Assembly (NCBI RefSeq): GCF_005281345.1 | Contig: NZ_SZXJ01000095.1 | Span: 248,001 to 312,000, forward strand | Source of the DNA: Citrobacter sp. wls619 | Lineage (GTDB): Bacteria > Pseudomonadota > Gammaproteobacteria > Enterobacterales > Enterobacteriaceae | Direction of reading: 5' to 3' | Length of the DNA stretch: 64,000 bases | In this document: piece after piece, positions 28,450-36,186 of the stretch | How positions within the stretch are numbered: position 1 is the first letter of the stretch | Layout: the number at the start of each line of letters is the position of its first letter | Program-made: the position numbers and the translations under genes | Notes under the pieces: generated by a model | Databases searched by the model: none | What the model was told of the DNA's origin: nothing | What the model saw: only the letters and a program-made list of their open reading frames with translations

Positions 28450-29583
28450 ATGACACCGTATATCCAGGCGCTGATCAACATGACCGGCGATAAACTCCAG
28501 CAACGGATGCAGAAGGATCCGACATCTGCTTCCGATAGCCTGCTGTTTATGGGCAATCAACATGACACGGTTCCACGTCGCCTGTTGCAGGATCCGTTGC
28601 TATCGCCCAGAGATAAATTCGCCTGGCAGGTGATCCGAATGCAGGCACAGGACAACGGCGGCGCGGTGTTCCCCTCTTACAGCGAATTGCAGGTGCAGCT
28701 CTCTAACCGCCCGCAGGATGAAAAAGCCTCGCGCAGTACCGTCAGCCGGGCATTGCTGATGCTGCGCCTGACGCGCTGGCTCAGCCTGTGCCATAAGGCG
28801 CGGGATCGGATATCCGGGCGCATCCTTGGGAATATCTATGCACTACACGATGAACCGCTGAGTGTGCTGGATGTCGTGCGTTTCGATGCCAGCTATCTTC
28901 ATCTGCTGGAGCAGTGCTCGCGACATGAAAACAAATCTATTCGCGCCACTGCACAAGGTATTCTGTACGACATTCGCCAGGACACCAGCCTGCGTTATTT
29001 ATCGTCGCGTATAGAACTGCTGGAAGAACGCGCCCGCTGGCAGCAACGCCAGTCTCCTGAGGAGACTAAGCCAGAAACGTCCGGCCTCAATACGGTACCA
29101 GGCAAAATTTCACCTGGTACCGAAACGAGACTAAGCCGGAAACCGGAGCCTGACGGCTTAGTCTCAAATCAGGACCGGGCTCCTGTACGTACTGTACCTA
29201 CAGATCTTTGTAATAGTACTACCGCGCGCGCGAACAACTCACCGCCGAACTGGCCGCCGGAAATTCCGTTAACCCATCCTGAAAAACAGCTTGTCTTGCA
29301 GGCCATGCAGAACCTGCCGTCTCCGCTGCGCCAGGACGTGCTTGATGACGCAGCTCAACGCGTTGCCCGTGGCGGTATACAAAACCCACTCGCCTATCTG
29401 CTGGCGACGCTGCGCAAGGCTCAGGGCGGTGAGTTTAATCAGTATCGACGCGGCAAAGCAGCGGTGCCGGAGTTTGTACCGCCTGTAGTTTCAAAACCGC
29501 AAACACCGGCAGAACCGCTTAAAAAACGAGATATCAGTAAGTTGGTTGCGGAGATTCGGGCGCAGTGTTTAGGGAGTAGCTGA
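28450..29583 (+). CDS. STY4528-type element replication protein
   Basis: 377 residues from ATG 28450 with GAGGGGAAG upstream (a GTG at 28432 is less likely). The helix-turn-helix-like region SYSELQVQLSNRPQDEKASR resembles a winged-helix replication initiator of the STY4528 'pathogenicity island replication' family. A long low-complexity linker (about residues 200-270) separates it from a C-terminal helical part. The linker DNA (29051-29165) contains three strong inverted repeats; see repeats. Replication-initiator role is inferred from family naming and position. Confidence 0.8.
   Translation: MTPYIQALINMTGDKLQQRMQKDPTSASDSLLFMGNQHDTVPRRLLQDPLLSPRDKFAWQVIRMQAQDNGGAVFPSYSELQVQLSNRPQDEKASRSTVSRALLMLRLTRWLSLCHKARDRISGRILGNIYALHDEPLSVLDVVRFDASYLHLLEQCSRHENKSIRATAQGILYDIRQDTSLRYLSSRIELLEERARWQQRQSPEETKPETSGLNTVPGKISPGTETRLSRKPEPDGLVSNQDRAPVRTVPTDLCNSTTARANNSPPNWPPEIPLTHPEKQLVLQAMQNLPSPLRQDVLDDAAQRVARGGIQNPLAYLLATLRKAQGGEFNQYRRGKAAVPEFVPPVVSKPQTPAEPLKKRDISKLVAEIRAQCLGSS
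29051..29165. repeat. cluster of perfect inverted repeats inside the STY4528-type gene
   Basis: AGTCTCCT-G-AGGAGACT (29051-29067); CGGTACCAGG, ten bases, CCTGGTACCG (29093-29122); GAGACTAAGCC (29127-29137) with inverted GGCTTAGTCTC (29155-29165) and a direct copy at 29062-29072. All lie in the region coding for the variable linker, so the DNA rather than the protein may be under selection. Confidence 0.75.
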
Positions 29584-29610
29584 TGTTGTGACGGCTTCAT
29601 CGATTTCTGC

Positions 29611-29715
29611 CCATATGTTTATAAAACCCATTTTTATCGACATATGGTCGGAACGTGTCGATGCCATAAACATATTTCGGCCATATGTTTAAAAAAATGC
29701 ATTTTATCGACATAT
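29611..29715. repeat. two 35-bp direct repeats (iteron-like)
   Basis: Copies at 29611-29645 and 29681-29715, starting CCATATGTTT and ending TTTTATCGACATAT, agree at 29 of 35 positions and are exactly 70 bases apart. They follow the replication gene directly, a usual place for iterons or a partition site. Confidence 0.7.
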
Positions 29716-29790
29716 TTACAGATGGTTAATTTGGGTTGTCTGGCGTTGTCTGTATGAATTAATGGATAAGCAGTACTCCATTTTTGATGT

Positions 29791-29841
29791 TTTTACAGCT
29801 TGTAGGCTGTTTTTAGACATTACAGCCTACAAGCTGTAAAA
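29791..29841. repeat. 19-bp perfect inverted repeat
   Basis: TTTTACAGCTTGTAGGCTG (29791-29809) and its exact reverse complement (29823-29841) around a 13-base loop. It can act as a terminator for the replication operon or as a cruciform at an origin. Confidence 0.8.
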
Positions 29842-29963
29842 GCCGATGCCTTCATGCTTTTTAGCAGCGTAGTTCAGAAAAATGACAATACTGGTACTTT
29901 TAGTACCGAAAAACGAAATAATTCAAACCATCCGGCGCACACGACATCGATATGGAAAACACG

Positions 29964-30077
29964 TTGATGCCATTGGCATCACATCAGTCCCTATCAATTC
30001 ACCACCAATCAATAGGCTAAAGGGTGATGCCACTGGCATCACATCAATGCCCCATCGCATTCCGCTAAAATTTCCCC
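29964..30077. repeat. duplicated control region, copy A
   Basis: Aligns with 42632-42719: shared blocks TTGATGCCA, CCTATCAAT, CCACCAA, ATAGGC-AAAGGGTGATGCCA, TGGCATCA and AAAATTTCC, with one 27-base gap. Contains palindromes TGATGCCA-T-TGGCATCA (29965-29981) and TGATGCCA-C-TGGCATCA (30025-30041), 60 bases apart, upstream of the autotransporter. Confidence 0.75.
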
Positions 30078-30154
30078 GTCCCATATACAAAACAATCTGT
30101 TCGCCCCTCAGGGATTTCCCCAGACTTCAGCACTATCGCTACAGGGAGATCCTA

Positions 30155-32407
30155 ATGAAACTCGCCCCTTACTTGATAACACTGACGCTGCCGTTTATCT
30201 CGTTATCTGCCAGAGCGGACTACCATACCCAGATTAACGCCGGAAACTCTGTTTCTGGCGATATTGTTGATGGCTCAAAGGGTAATCAGCATGTCTATGG
30301 CACGCTGACTAACTCCACCATCACTGGCCCCTATGCCTATAGCTACGTTGGCGATGGCGGGCAAACCAATCACATCACTGTTACCGATCACGGTGAGCTA
30401 TTTCTGGAACCGGGCGGCAGCGCTTATGACACACAGATAACCGCCAATGGAGATCTACAGGTGAACGGTTATGCTGAAAACACCTATGTGGATAGTGGCG
30501 GACAGGTTTACGTTAACGCTGGAAATAATGGCGTTGAAGATCCAGAACAAGGCGGCCAGATTGTGAATACTACCGTCGGCGCTGGCGGCCTGGTCGTTAA
30601 TCGCTACGGCATCGACACGAATACGGTTATTGAAGCAGGTGGCGAACTGGATACCGGCTGGAACTATCCTTACGAAACTCGTAACACTGCCTTTTCCCGT
30701 GATGCCGTTATACAAAGCGGTGGTATTCAGCAGGTCAGCAACGGCGGGACAAGCGAAGGTAGCAAGGTCAATGATGGCGGCACATTAATCGTCACCGGCA
30801 CATGGCACTACAATGTCGTCACCGACAGCCAGCCTTCGGCCTGGTATCGCGGCACCGCAGATGACACTTTGGTTTACGGCGTGATGCAAAATCAGGGCGG
30901 ACTCGATGAAAACACTACGGTGCAGTCCGGCGGGCAATACACGCTGAGCGGTTATGGCCTCTCCCACCAGCTCATCATTGCCCAAGGCGGCAGTGCCCAA
31001 ATAAATGATGGTGCTCTGGATAGCTTCTGGCTTTATGGGCTGATGAACGTCAGCAGCCAGGCAACGCTGACAGGTACAGGCGTAGTGGGTAACAGTAGCG
31101 AACTGGTACTTCACGAGGGCGCAAAAACCTCCGGCCTGACCTTAGCGCTGGATGGCGTACTTTCCCTACAAAACGGCAGTGATGCTAGCCCGCATAATTA
31201 TCAGATTACAGGTCTGGAGATGGATGGCGGTACAGTGCTGTTTGACTCAACCTCCTTCGCCGCACAACAGGGCGATATGATTAACATCTCCGGGGAAGCC
31301 AACGGCGATTTTGGGATCTGGATAAACGACACAGGCGAATCCCCCACTGATCCGCAATCGCTACAGGTCGTACAAACCGGAGGTGGAGACGCGCAGTTTA
31401 CGCTGTTGAACCCAAACCAGCAGGTAGATATCGGCACCTGGGAATATGGACTCACTCCCGACGGTCAGGGCAACTGGTCACTGACGCCACAGGCAACTCC
31501 CACGCCATCAACTGAAGCCGTTCTGGCGATGGCAAACGTCGCTCCCACCATTTTTCAGGCCGAAGCCAGTGCGCTGCAAACCCGCCTGGACGTTACTCGT
31601 TCCCGTCCGCATCAGGGAGAGCTATGGGTGCAGGCGCTAAGTAATCGCTTTGACGTTAACCGCACAGGCAATGCAGCTTATCGCCAGCGGCTCGGTGGGC
31701 TGATGATGGGCTATGACAAAAACCTTCCTCGCCAGACTGGCCTGCTTACACTCGGTATTGCAGGCGGCTACAGCCGTTCCGATCTTGATCTCGCCAATAA
31801 CAGCGATGGCTCAGTGGACAGCTACAGCGCCGCATTATACGCCAGCTATTATGATCAAAGCCGTTTCTGGCTGGACGGGATGCTGAAAGGCAATCTGTTT
31901 AACCAGCACCTTAATGCCCGCATGAGTTCCGGCGGCCATGCTGACGGCAGTTACACTATCCCCGGTCTGGGTAGCAGCCTGGTTGCCGGGTATAACGCCA
32001 GATTTGCCAACACCACCCTCTCCCCCTTTGTCGGTTTCACTGGCTTCATCTCACAAAGCGATGATTACTGGCTGTCGAATGGAATGCAGGCACATCCCGG
32101 CACGGCTAAATCCGCGCTGGGGCAAGTTGGGTTTAGGCTGCGCCAGAATATGGCAACTCGTCATGGGATGCAGTTCGTTCCGTGGCTGAAAGTCGCGCTG
32201 GAGCAGGAGTTTGTGCATAACAACCCGGTCAGGGTTAATGATGATAATTTCAATAACGATATCGCCGGAACACGAGGAAGCTACCAGGCTGGCATCAGCG
32301 CCGCTCTCACGCCGCACACGCATATTTACGCCAGTATCAATTACGAGAAAGGTGATGGGATGGAGTCGCCGTGGACCGGGAATGCGGGTTTCAGCTACCG
32401 CTTCTAA
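30155..32407 (+). CDS. AIDA-like autotransporter
   Basis: 750 residues from ATG 30155 with CAGGGAG upstream. Signal peptide MKLAPYLITLTLPFISLSARA; then imperfect repeats of about 19 residues with G-G-x-(L/T)-x-V-x-x-G-G (for example VDSGGQVYVNAGNNGVED, NTTVGAGGLVVNRYGIDTNT, VIQSGGIQQVSNGGTS) forming the right-handed beta helix; and a C-terminal barrel from about residue 480 ending in GFSYRF. It would present the passenger on the cell surface as adhesin or aggregation factor. Shorter than AIDA-I (about 1286), closer to small YfaL/YapH-like relatives. Its promoter region is duplicated copy A. Confidence 0.88.
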   Translation: MKLAPYLITLTLPFISLSARADYHTQINAGNSVSGDIVDGSKGNQHVYGTLTNSTITGPYAYSYVGDGGQTNHITVTDHGELFLEPGGSAYDTQITANGDLQVNGYAENTYVDSGGQVYVNAGNNGVEDPEQGGQIVNTTVGAGGLVVNRYGIDTNTVIEAGGELDTGWNYPYETRNTAFSRDAVIQSGGIQQVSNGGTSEGSKVNDGGTLIVTGTWHYNVVTDSQPSAWYRGTADDTLVYGVMQNQGGLDENTTVQSGGQYTLSGYGLSHQLIIAQGGSAQINDGALDSFWLYGLMNVSSQATLTGTGVVGNSSELVLHEGAKTSGLTLALDGVLSLQNGSDASPHNYQITGLEMDGGTVLFDSTSFAAQQGDMINISGEANGDFGIWINDTGESPTDPQSLQVVQTGGGDAQFTLLNPNQQVDIGTWEYGLTPDGQGNWSLTPQATPTPSTEAVLAMANVAPTIFQAEASALQTRLDVTRSRPHQGELWVQALSNRFDVNRTGNAAYRQRLGGLMMGYDKNLPRQTGLLTLGIAGGYSRSDLDLANNSDGSVDSYSAALYASYYDQSRFWLDGMLKGNLFNQHLNARMSSGGHADGSYTIPGLGSSLVAGYNARFANTTLSPFVGFTGFISQSDDYWLSNGMQAHPGTAKSALGQVGFRLRQNMATRHGMQFVPWLKVALEQEFVHNNPVRVNDDNFNNDIAGTRGSYQAGISAALTPHTHIYASINYEKGDGMESPWTGNAGFSYRF

Positions 32408-32439
32408 TAACGCCGTAAAACTTCAGCAATAAACACCAC

Positions 32440-32492
32440 TTTGTTCCATAAAAAGGTCTTAGTATCGATATACGCCCCATTAATGGAACAAA
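32440..32492. repeat. 10-bp inverted repeat upstream of the hydrolase gene
   Basis: TTTGTTCCAT (32440-32449) and ATGGAACAAA (32483-32492) with a 33-base spacer. Possibly autotransporter mRNA 3' structure or a control site for the gene at 32652. Confidence 0.5.
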
Positions 32493-32651
32493 TAGGCCCT
32501 TTGTTATGGCAATGGTTCAACTACCTCTTTTAACCTGGTCCAGTAATATACTGGTGAAATTTTCAACTTCGCGTTAGTCTGAACAACCAAAAATAGACTG
32601 TCCAACAGTCTGTCAGTCTGCCAAACACCTCATCGTCAACGCTGGTAACTC

Positions 32652-33218
32652 ATGGATAAGAAAAGGCTTTTTATCGTACATGGTTTTATGGCAAAACCTT
32701 CAGATCACTGGTTCCCGTGGCTAAAATGTGAAGCTGAAAAACAGAATATTGACGTTATTATTCCTGAGCTTCCCTCCCCTGAATCCCCTGTGCTATCGGA
32801 GTGGCTTGCTGTTTTGCGGGATTCCGTAGGCAAGATAGATAACAAAACATGGTTCGTCGCCCACAGCCTGGGATGTGTGACAATACTTCGGTTGTTAGCA
32901 CAACTAACGGTAAATGAGATGCCAGCGGGTATTATTCTTGTTTCCGGGTTCAATGAGACACTCCCGATATGGCGACAACACGGCCTTTCAGAAATGGATG
33001 CATTCATCTATCCTCCGCTAGAAATGGGGCAGATAGTTAACGGAGTAAAACACCGCTATGTCATTGGCTCATTAAATGACACCATCGTGCCGACGGAACT
33101 AACGCTTAAACTAAGTCAGCAACTCAATGCCCCCTTCTATGCGCTTCCCGATTCAGGTCATTTTTTAGGTGACGATGGTATCAACGAATTACCGCTGATT
33201 TTGCAACTATTAACATAG
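32652..33218 (+). CDS. RBBP9/YdeN-type alpha/beta hydrolase
   Basis: 188 residues, a small serine hydrolase of the RBBP9/YdeN family. Nucleophile serine in VAHSLGCVTILR (about residue 77), acid in GSLNDTIVP (about 137) and histidine in DSGHFLGDDG (about 165), all three of the triad seen. The N-terminal IVHGFMAKPSDHWFPWL matches the family oxyanion loop (HG-x3-P-x-x-HW). Substrate unknown. It stands between the autotransporter and the tail of the convergent restriction operon. Confidence 0.85.
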   Translation: MDKKRLFIVHGFMAKPSDHWFPWLKCEAEKQNIDVIIPELPSPESPVLSEWLAVLRDSVGKIDNKTWFVAHSLGCVTILRLLAQLTVNEMPAGIILVSGFNETLPIWRQHGLSEMDAFIYPPLEMGQIVNGVKHRYVIGSLNDTIVPTELTLKLSQQLNAPFYALPDSGHFLGDDGINELPLILQLLT

Positions 33219-33307
33219 CCATTGCAAGATAGGCCCACCTTTTCCTCATTAGATTGTAGTGGGCAGACGGTGTTTGAGCATAAAGATGTCGTCAAAAGAG
33301 ACGTTGT

Positions 33308-34396
33308 TCATCGCCCATCAGTTAAAAGGCCAACAGCCTCACATGCTTCAAGGAAGGGTTTTCTTAAAAAATTGCAGTCGGCGTATGGTCGCGTTCGAGT
33401 CTGCCGCGCTAAAGCAGTCAGAAAATCAGAGGGATTTCGTCCGTCCTCTCTCCATTCGTCAAGCACTTGCGTCAGCCAGTACTTACCATCATTTTCCCCG
33501 CAGAGTTTAGCTTTGTAGCGTTCTTCAATACCGTAAATATCCTTCCACGTATCGATTTCTTCGGCGACAGCATCTGGACCAAATTGCAAGGCGATATCGT
33601 TAGGTGCCAAATTTTCTATGTCCGAAGTTTGCAGTGTAACTTGTAACTCGATGGCATGTGTCACAGGTTGATATGGATAGAAAACCGCGCGACGACGAAC
33701 TGCTCCCGCAGGATCTTTTGGCGTGTAGGCTGGGTTCTTACTGGTCTTATAACTACTGTTGCAATAGTGGCAGGCAGGCACGAGATTACGAAAGTTTATA
33801 GAATTAAAAGGATACAATGCCTTTGGCAGATAATGGTCGTAAGCTTCGCGTTTAGTATGGTATTCGCTAAGTAAGTCACTGATACCACAAAACGGGCATT
33901 TCCCAACTTTATTGATTTGCACGAAGTTCTTGTAATGATCGTCAATATCACCAATCTTGGCGCGCAAAGCAGCGAGATCCAGCAATGACTGCGAGTATAA
34001 TCCTTTGAAAAATGTACCGAGCTGTTCTGACAGCTCTTTATGGTTCACAGCTATATCAGCGTAACGGGCTAGTTGTGTATTCGGCGTATTGGCACATACC
34101 TTTTCCAGATTATTATTCCCTTGGTACCACCGTTTAAACTGAGCTGTTTGCTTTCGCGAGAGCTGGGCGAAACTCTGAAAAATAGATTGAACTTGACTTG
34201 AAAAACGATCTCCTGCTGCAGTGTGGTCATAGGCAAAAGAGATCATTATCTCTTTAAGTGGTGGATTAGCATCAAATAGAGTCAAGTCATACCCATCTAA
34301 TTTCCTCGCTCTACACCATACTTGATAGAAAATGAAATTGATAAACCGCTGCATTCTCTCCATTTGATGTGGTACATAAGTGTAAGTAAACAACAT
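33308..34396 (-). CDS. HNH endonuclease, PtuB-like (Septu-type effector)
   Basis: 362 residues. The HNH/zinc core is about residues 165-225: CPFCGISDLL, EAYDHYLPKALYPFNSINFR, NLVPACHYCNSSYKTSKNP. The two C-x-x-C pairs bind zinc and D-H...N...N give the beta-beta-alpha-metal site. The N-terminal 150 residues are helical. It starts on the A of the ATPase stop codon (TAATG), so its translation is coupled to the AAA gene. The AAA-plus-HNH pair is the layout of Septu (PtuA/PtuB), also found inside retron systems; no reverse transcriptase is present here. PtuB cuts DNA when released by PtuA in known systems. Confidence 0.8.
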   Translation of the reverse strand: MLFTYTYVPHQMERMQRFINFIFYQVWCRARKLDGYDLTLFDANPPLKEIMISFAYDHTAAGDRFSSQVQSIFQSFAQLSRKQTAQFKRWYQGNNNLEKVCANTPNTQLARYADIAVNHKELSEQLGTFFKGLYSQSLLDLAALRAKIGDIDDHYKNFVQINKVGKCPFCGISDLLSEYHTKREAYDHYLPKALYPFNSINFRNLVPACHYCNSSYKTSKNPAYTPKDPAGAVRRRAVFYPYQPVTHAIELQVTLQTSDIENLAPNDIALQFGPDAVAEEIDTWKDIYGIEERYKAKLCGENDGKYWLTQVLDEWREDGRNPSDFLTALARQTRTRPYADCNFLRKPFLEACEAVGLLTDGR

Positions 34397-36186
34397 TAGC
34401 TTTGCCCCTCCTCGCTGTCTTGTGCATTCTGTCCAAGAATCGCATTGATCAACAACAGTTTTTCCACCGAGTCGCCTAATTGCTGGTGAATTTCGGTAAT
34501 AAGAAATTCCCTATCCTCTTCACCAGCCTCAAAGCGTCGGCGCAGATCTTCCAGCAGGGCCTGTGCATAGCCACCGATAGTTTCGCGTTTGCCAAAAGTG
34601 TTCATAGTGATCTTGTTGATTGAAGCACCAAGTGTGTTGTAGTCCGGGTGGTTAATGCTGACAACGCCAGTTGTTTCATCTTTGCTGAATACCAAAACCT
34701 TGTCCGGCTTACTATCTGAAATCAGAAACGGTGTATGAGTTGTGATCAACATCTCTTGCCCCACAGCACTTTGATCAGGTAAGCATTGACGCAGGCGGGA
34801 GATGAAACTGGCTCGCCAATGTGGATTAAAGTGGGTTTCAGGCTCATCAAGCAGAAGCAAGCAGTTTGTGTCACGGAATAGCACACACAGACCAAGGCTA
34901 TGCAATAACTGGTGTTCGCCATCCGATAGCTCTTTGAGGAGCATCGGCTTCTCGACACCTATCTTCCTGAAATAGAAATGTTTAAAGCGCATGATTCGCT
35001 CATCAGATGCTAGCGTCGGTACTGTTTCACTAACATAGTGACTGGTTGAAGAGTATAAATCCGACTTAAGCGAATCACTTACAACATACAGGTTAAGAGC
35101 TAACAACACCTGAAACGCCTGGAATAGAGCCAATGGTGAACCGTCGAAATTTTCACGGAAGGCTTGCTTAGTTGCCTCATTAACCCGGTAATCTAAGATT
35201 AGCGTATCAGTAACTTCATCGACGTAACTCAAGGTAGCGCATCGCTGTAATGCATTAATCATTAATGAAGATCTTTCGTCGCCTTCCAGTAAATGGGTAA
35301 TATTTAGACGATAATGGAGTAATCCCTGTTCATCGATATGGAACTGTAGAGCGGGATTACTATTGACTATGTCTTCAGGTAACTGGTATTGATTTTCATC
35401 TTCACTGGCAAAAGCAGTAAGTTGTTCTGGCCGAAGTCCAACACTACGACGAACGATAATGCGGAATTCCTGCAGTGAGTCAATACCCACATCCTCGCGG
35501 AAAGGCCGCAAACTATCCTCATCGAGAAACAGCAGATTGCACAGCAGGATGGCCTGGCTGAATCCGTTATCAAGATATGCAAGTCTGGTTTCTGGGTGAC
35601 CGGGATATGGAAGTTGCTGGGTAAGTGCGTTGTAGTACTCATCAAACTGTACAAAACGCATCTTAAAAAAAGGAAGACTAAGGATTTCGTTCTCGCCTGA
35701 AGAGTAACCGAGCACATACTGGGGCAAGAGCATATCAATATGGCTACTAGTGAATGATTCATTTATGTCCGAACCAAAGTCACTTTGGTTTTCCCAAAGA
35801 ATGCGCACCGTTTCACCGGCATTTTTCCTAACATGCACTTTTGCCCATTCGGGACTGTTAGAGCTACGGTATTCAGGAAGGACTCGAATCAAATAGTCTA
35901 GCTCAAAGGAAATGGGTGAAAGATCCAGAGTATCATCTTGCAATGCTTCAGGAAGAAAACTACGACGCACACGCAGAATTTCCAGCTGAAAGAAGATTGC
36001 AGCCAGAACTTCAAGTAAGTTGGATTTACCGCTGCCATTCGGTCCGGCGCAGACGAAGGGGGCAAAGTGGTCAGCTTTTGCGAATTCATCCTGCAAATTC
36101 CACTCCGTGCGAAAATGGTGCTCAAAACCGCAGGGCAGGCTGCGAAAGCCTGCCGGGTCGGTGATCTTCAGACGTAGTAGTTTCAT
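34396..36186 (-). CDS. restriction-associated AAA/OLD-like ATPase, PtuA-like
   Basis: 596 residues of the ABC/SMC-type AAA group. Walker A AGPNGSGKSNLLEVLAA at about residues 47-63; signature-like LKELSDGEHQLLHSLGLC near 428; Walker B LLLLDEPETHFNPHW near 455; H-loop TTHTPFLISDS near 495. No TOPRIM domain follows, unlike OLD nucleases, so cutting must be done by the partner HNH protein. It overlaps hsdS by 4 bases (ATGA). NCBI-style naming 'restriction system-associated AAA family ATPase' fits this context. It probably senses phage infection and holds the HNH effector. Confidence 0.82.
   Translation of the reverse strand: MKLLRLKITDPAGFRSLPCGFEHHFRTEWNLQDEFAKADHFAPFVCAGPNGSGKSNLLEVLAAIFFQLEILRVRRSFLPEALQDDTLDLSPISFELDYLIRVLPEYRSSNSPEWAKVHVRKNAGETVRILWENQSDFGSDINESFTSSHIDMLLPQYVLGYSSGENEILSLPFFKMRFVQFDEYYNALTQQLPYPGHPETRLAYLDNGFSQAILLCNLLFLDEDSLRPFREDVGIDSLQEFRIIVRRSVGLRPEQLTAFASEDENQYQLPEDIVNSNPALQFHIDEQGLLHYRLNITHLLEGDERSSLMINALQRCATLSYVDEVTDTLILDYRVNEATKQAFRENFDGSPLALFQAFQVLLALNLYVVSDSLKSDLYSSTSHYVSETVPTLASDERIMRFKHFYFRKIGVEKPMLLKELSDGEHQLLHSLGLCVLFRDTNCLLLLDEPETHFNPHWRASFISRLRQCLPDQSAVGQEMLITTHTPFLISDSKPDKVLVFSKDETTGVVSINHPDYNTLGASINKITMNTFGKRETIGGYAQALLEDLRRRFEAGEEDREFLITEIHQQLGDSVEKLLLINAILGQNAQDSEEGQS

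Larger units (their letters stand above)
29584..30154. other. non-coding region with iteron-like repeats, a 19-bp dyad and the first copy of the duplicated control region
   Basis: No gene is supported here; the autotransporter frame stays open back to 29882, but that part lacks a ribosome site and matches the non-coding repeat at 42.6 kb. It holds two 35-bp repeats, a long inverted repeat and paired TGATGCCA palindromes, each listed separately. Confidence 0.75.

Noticed and set aside
29611-29715. CRISPR array
   Set aside because: Only two diverged 35-bp repeats and no cas genes in the window.
29882-30154. Longer N terminus of the autotransporter
   Set aside because: This part matches the non-coding repeat at 42.6 kb and would bury the clear signal peptide that starts at 30155.
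33308-36186. Retron or PARIS system
   Set aside because: No reverse transcriptase, msr/msd-like RNA or TOPRIM/DUF4435 protein is seen; an AAA plus HNH pair fits Septu better.
34396-36186. OLD-family nuclease
   Set aside because: The ATPase core fits, but no TOPRIM domain follows the H-loop.
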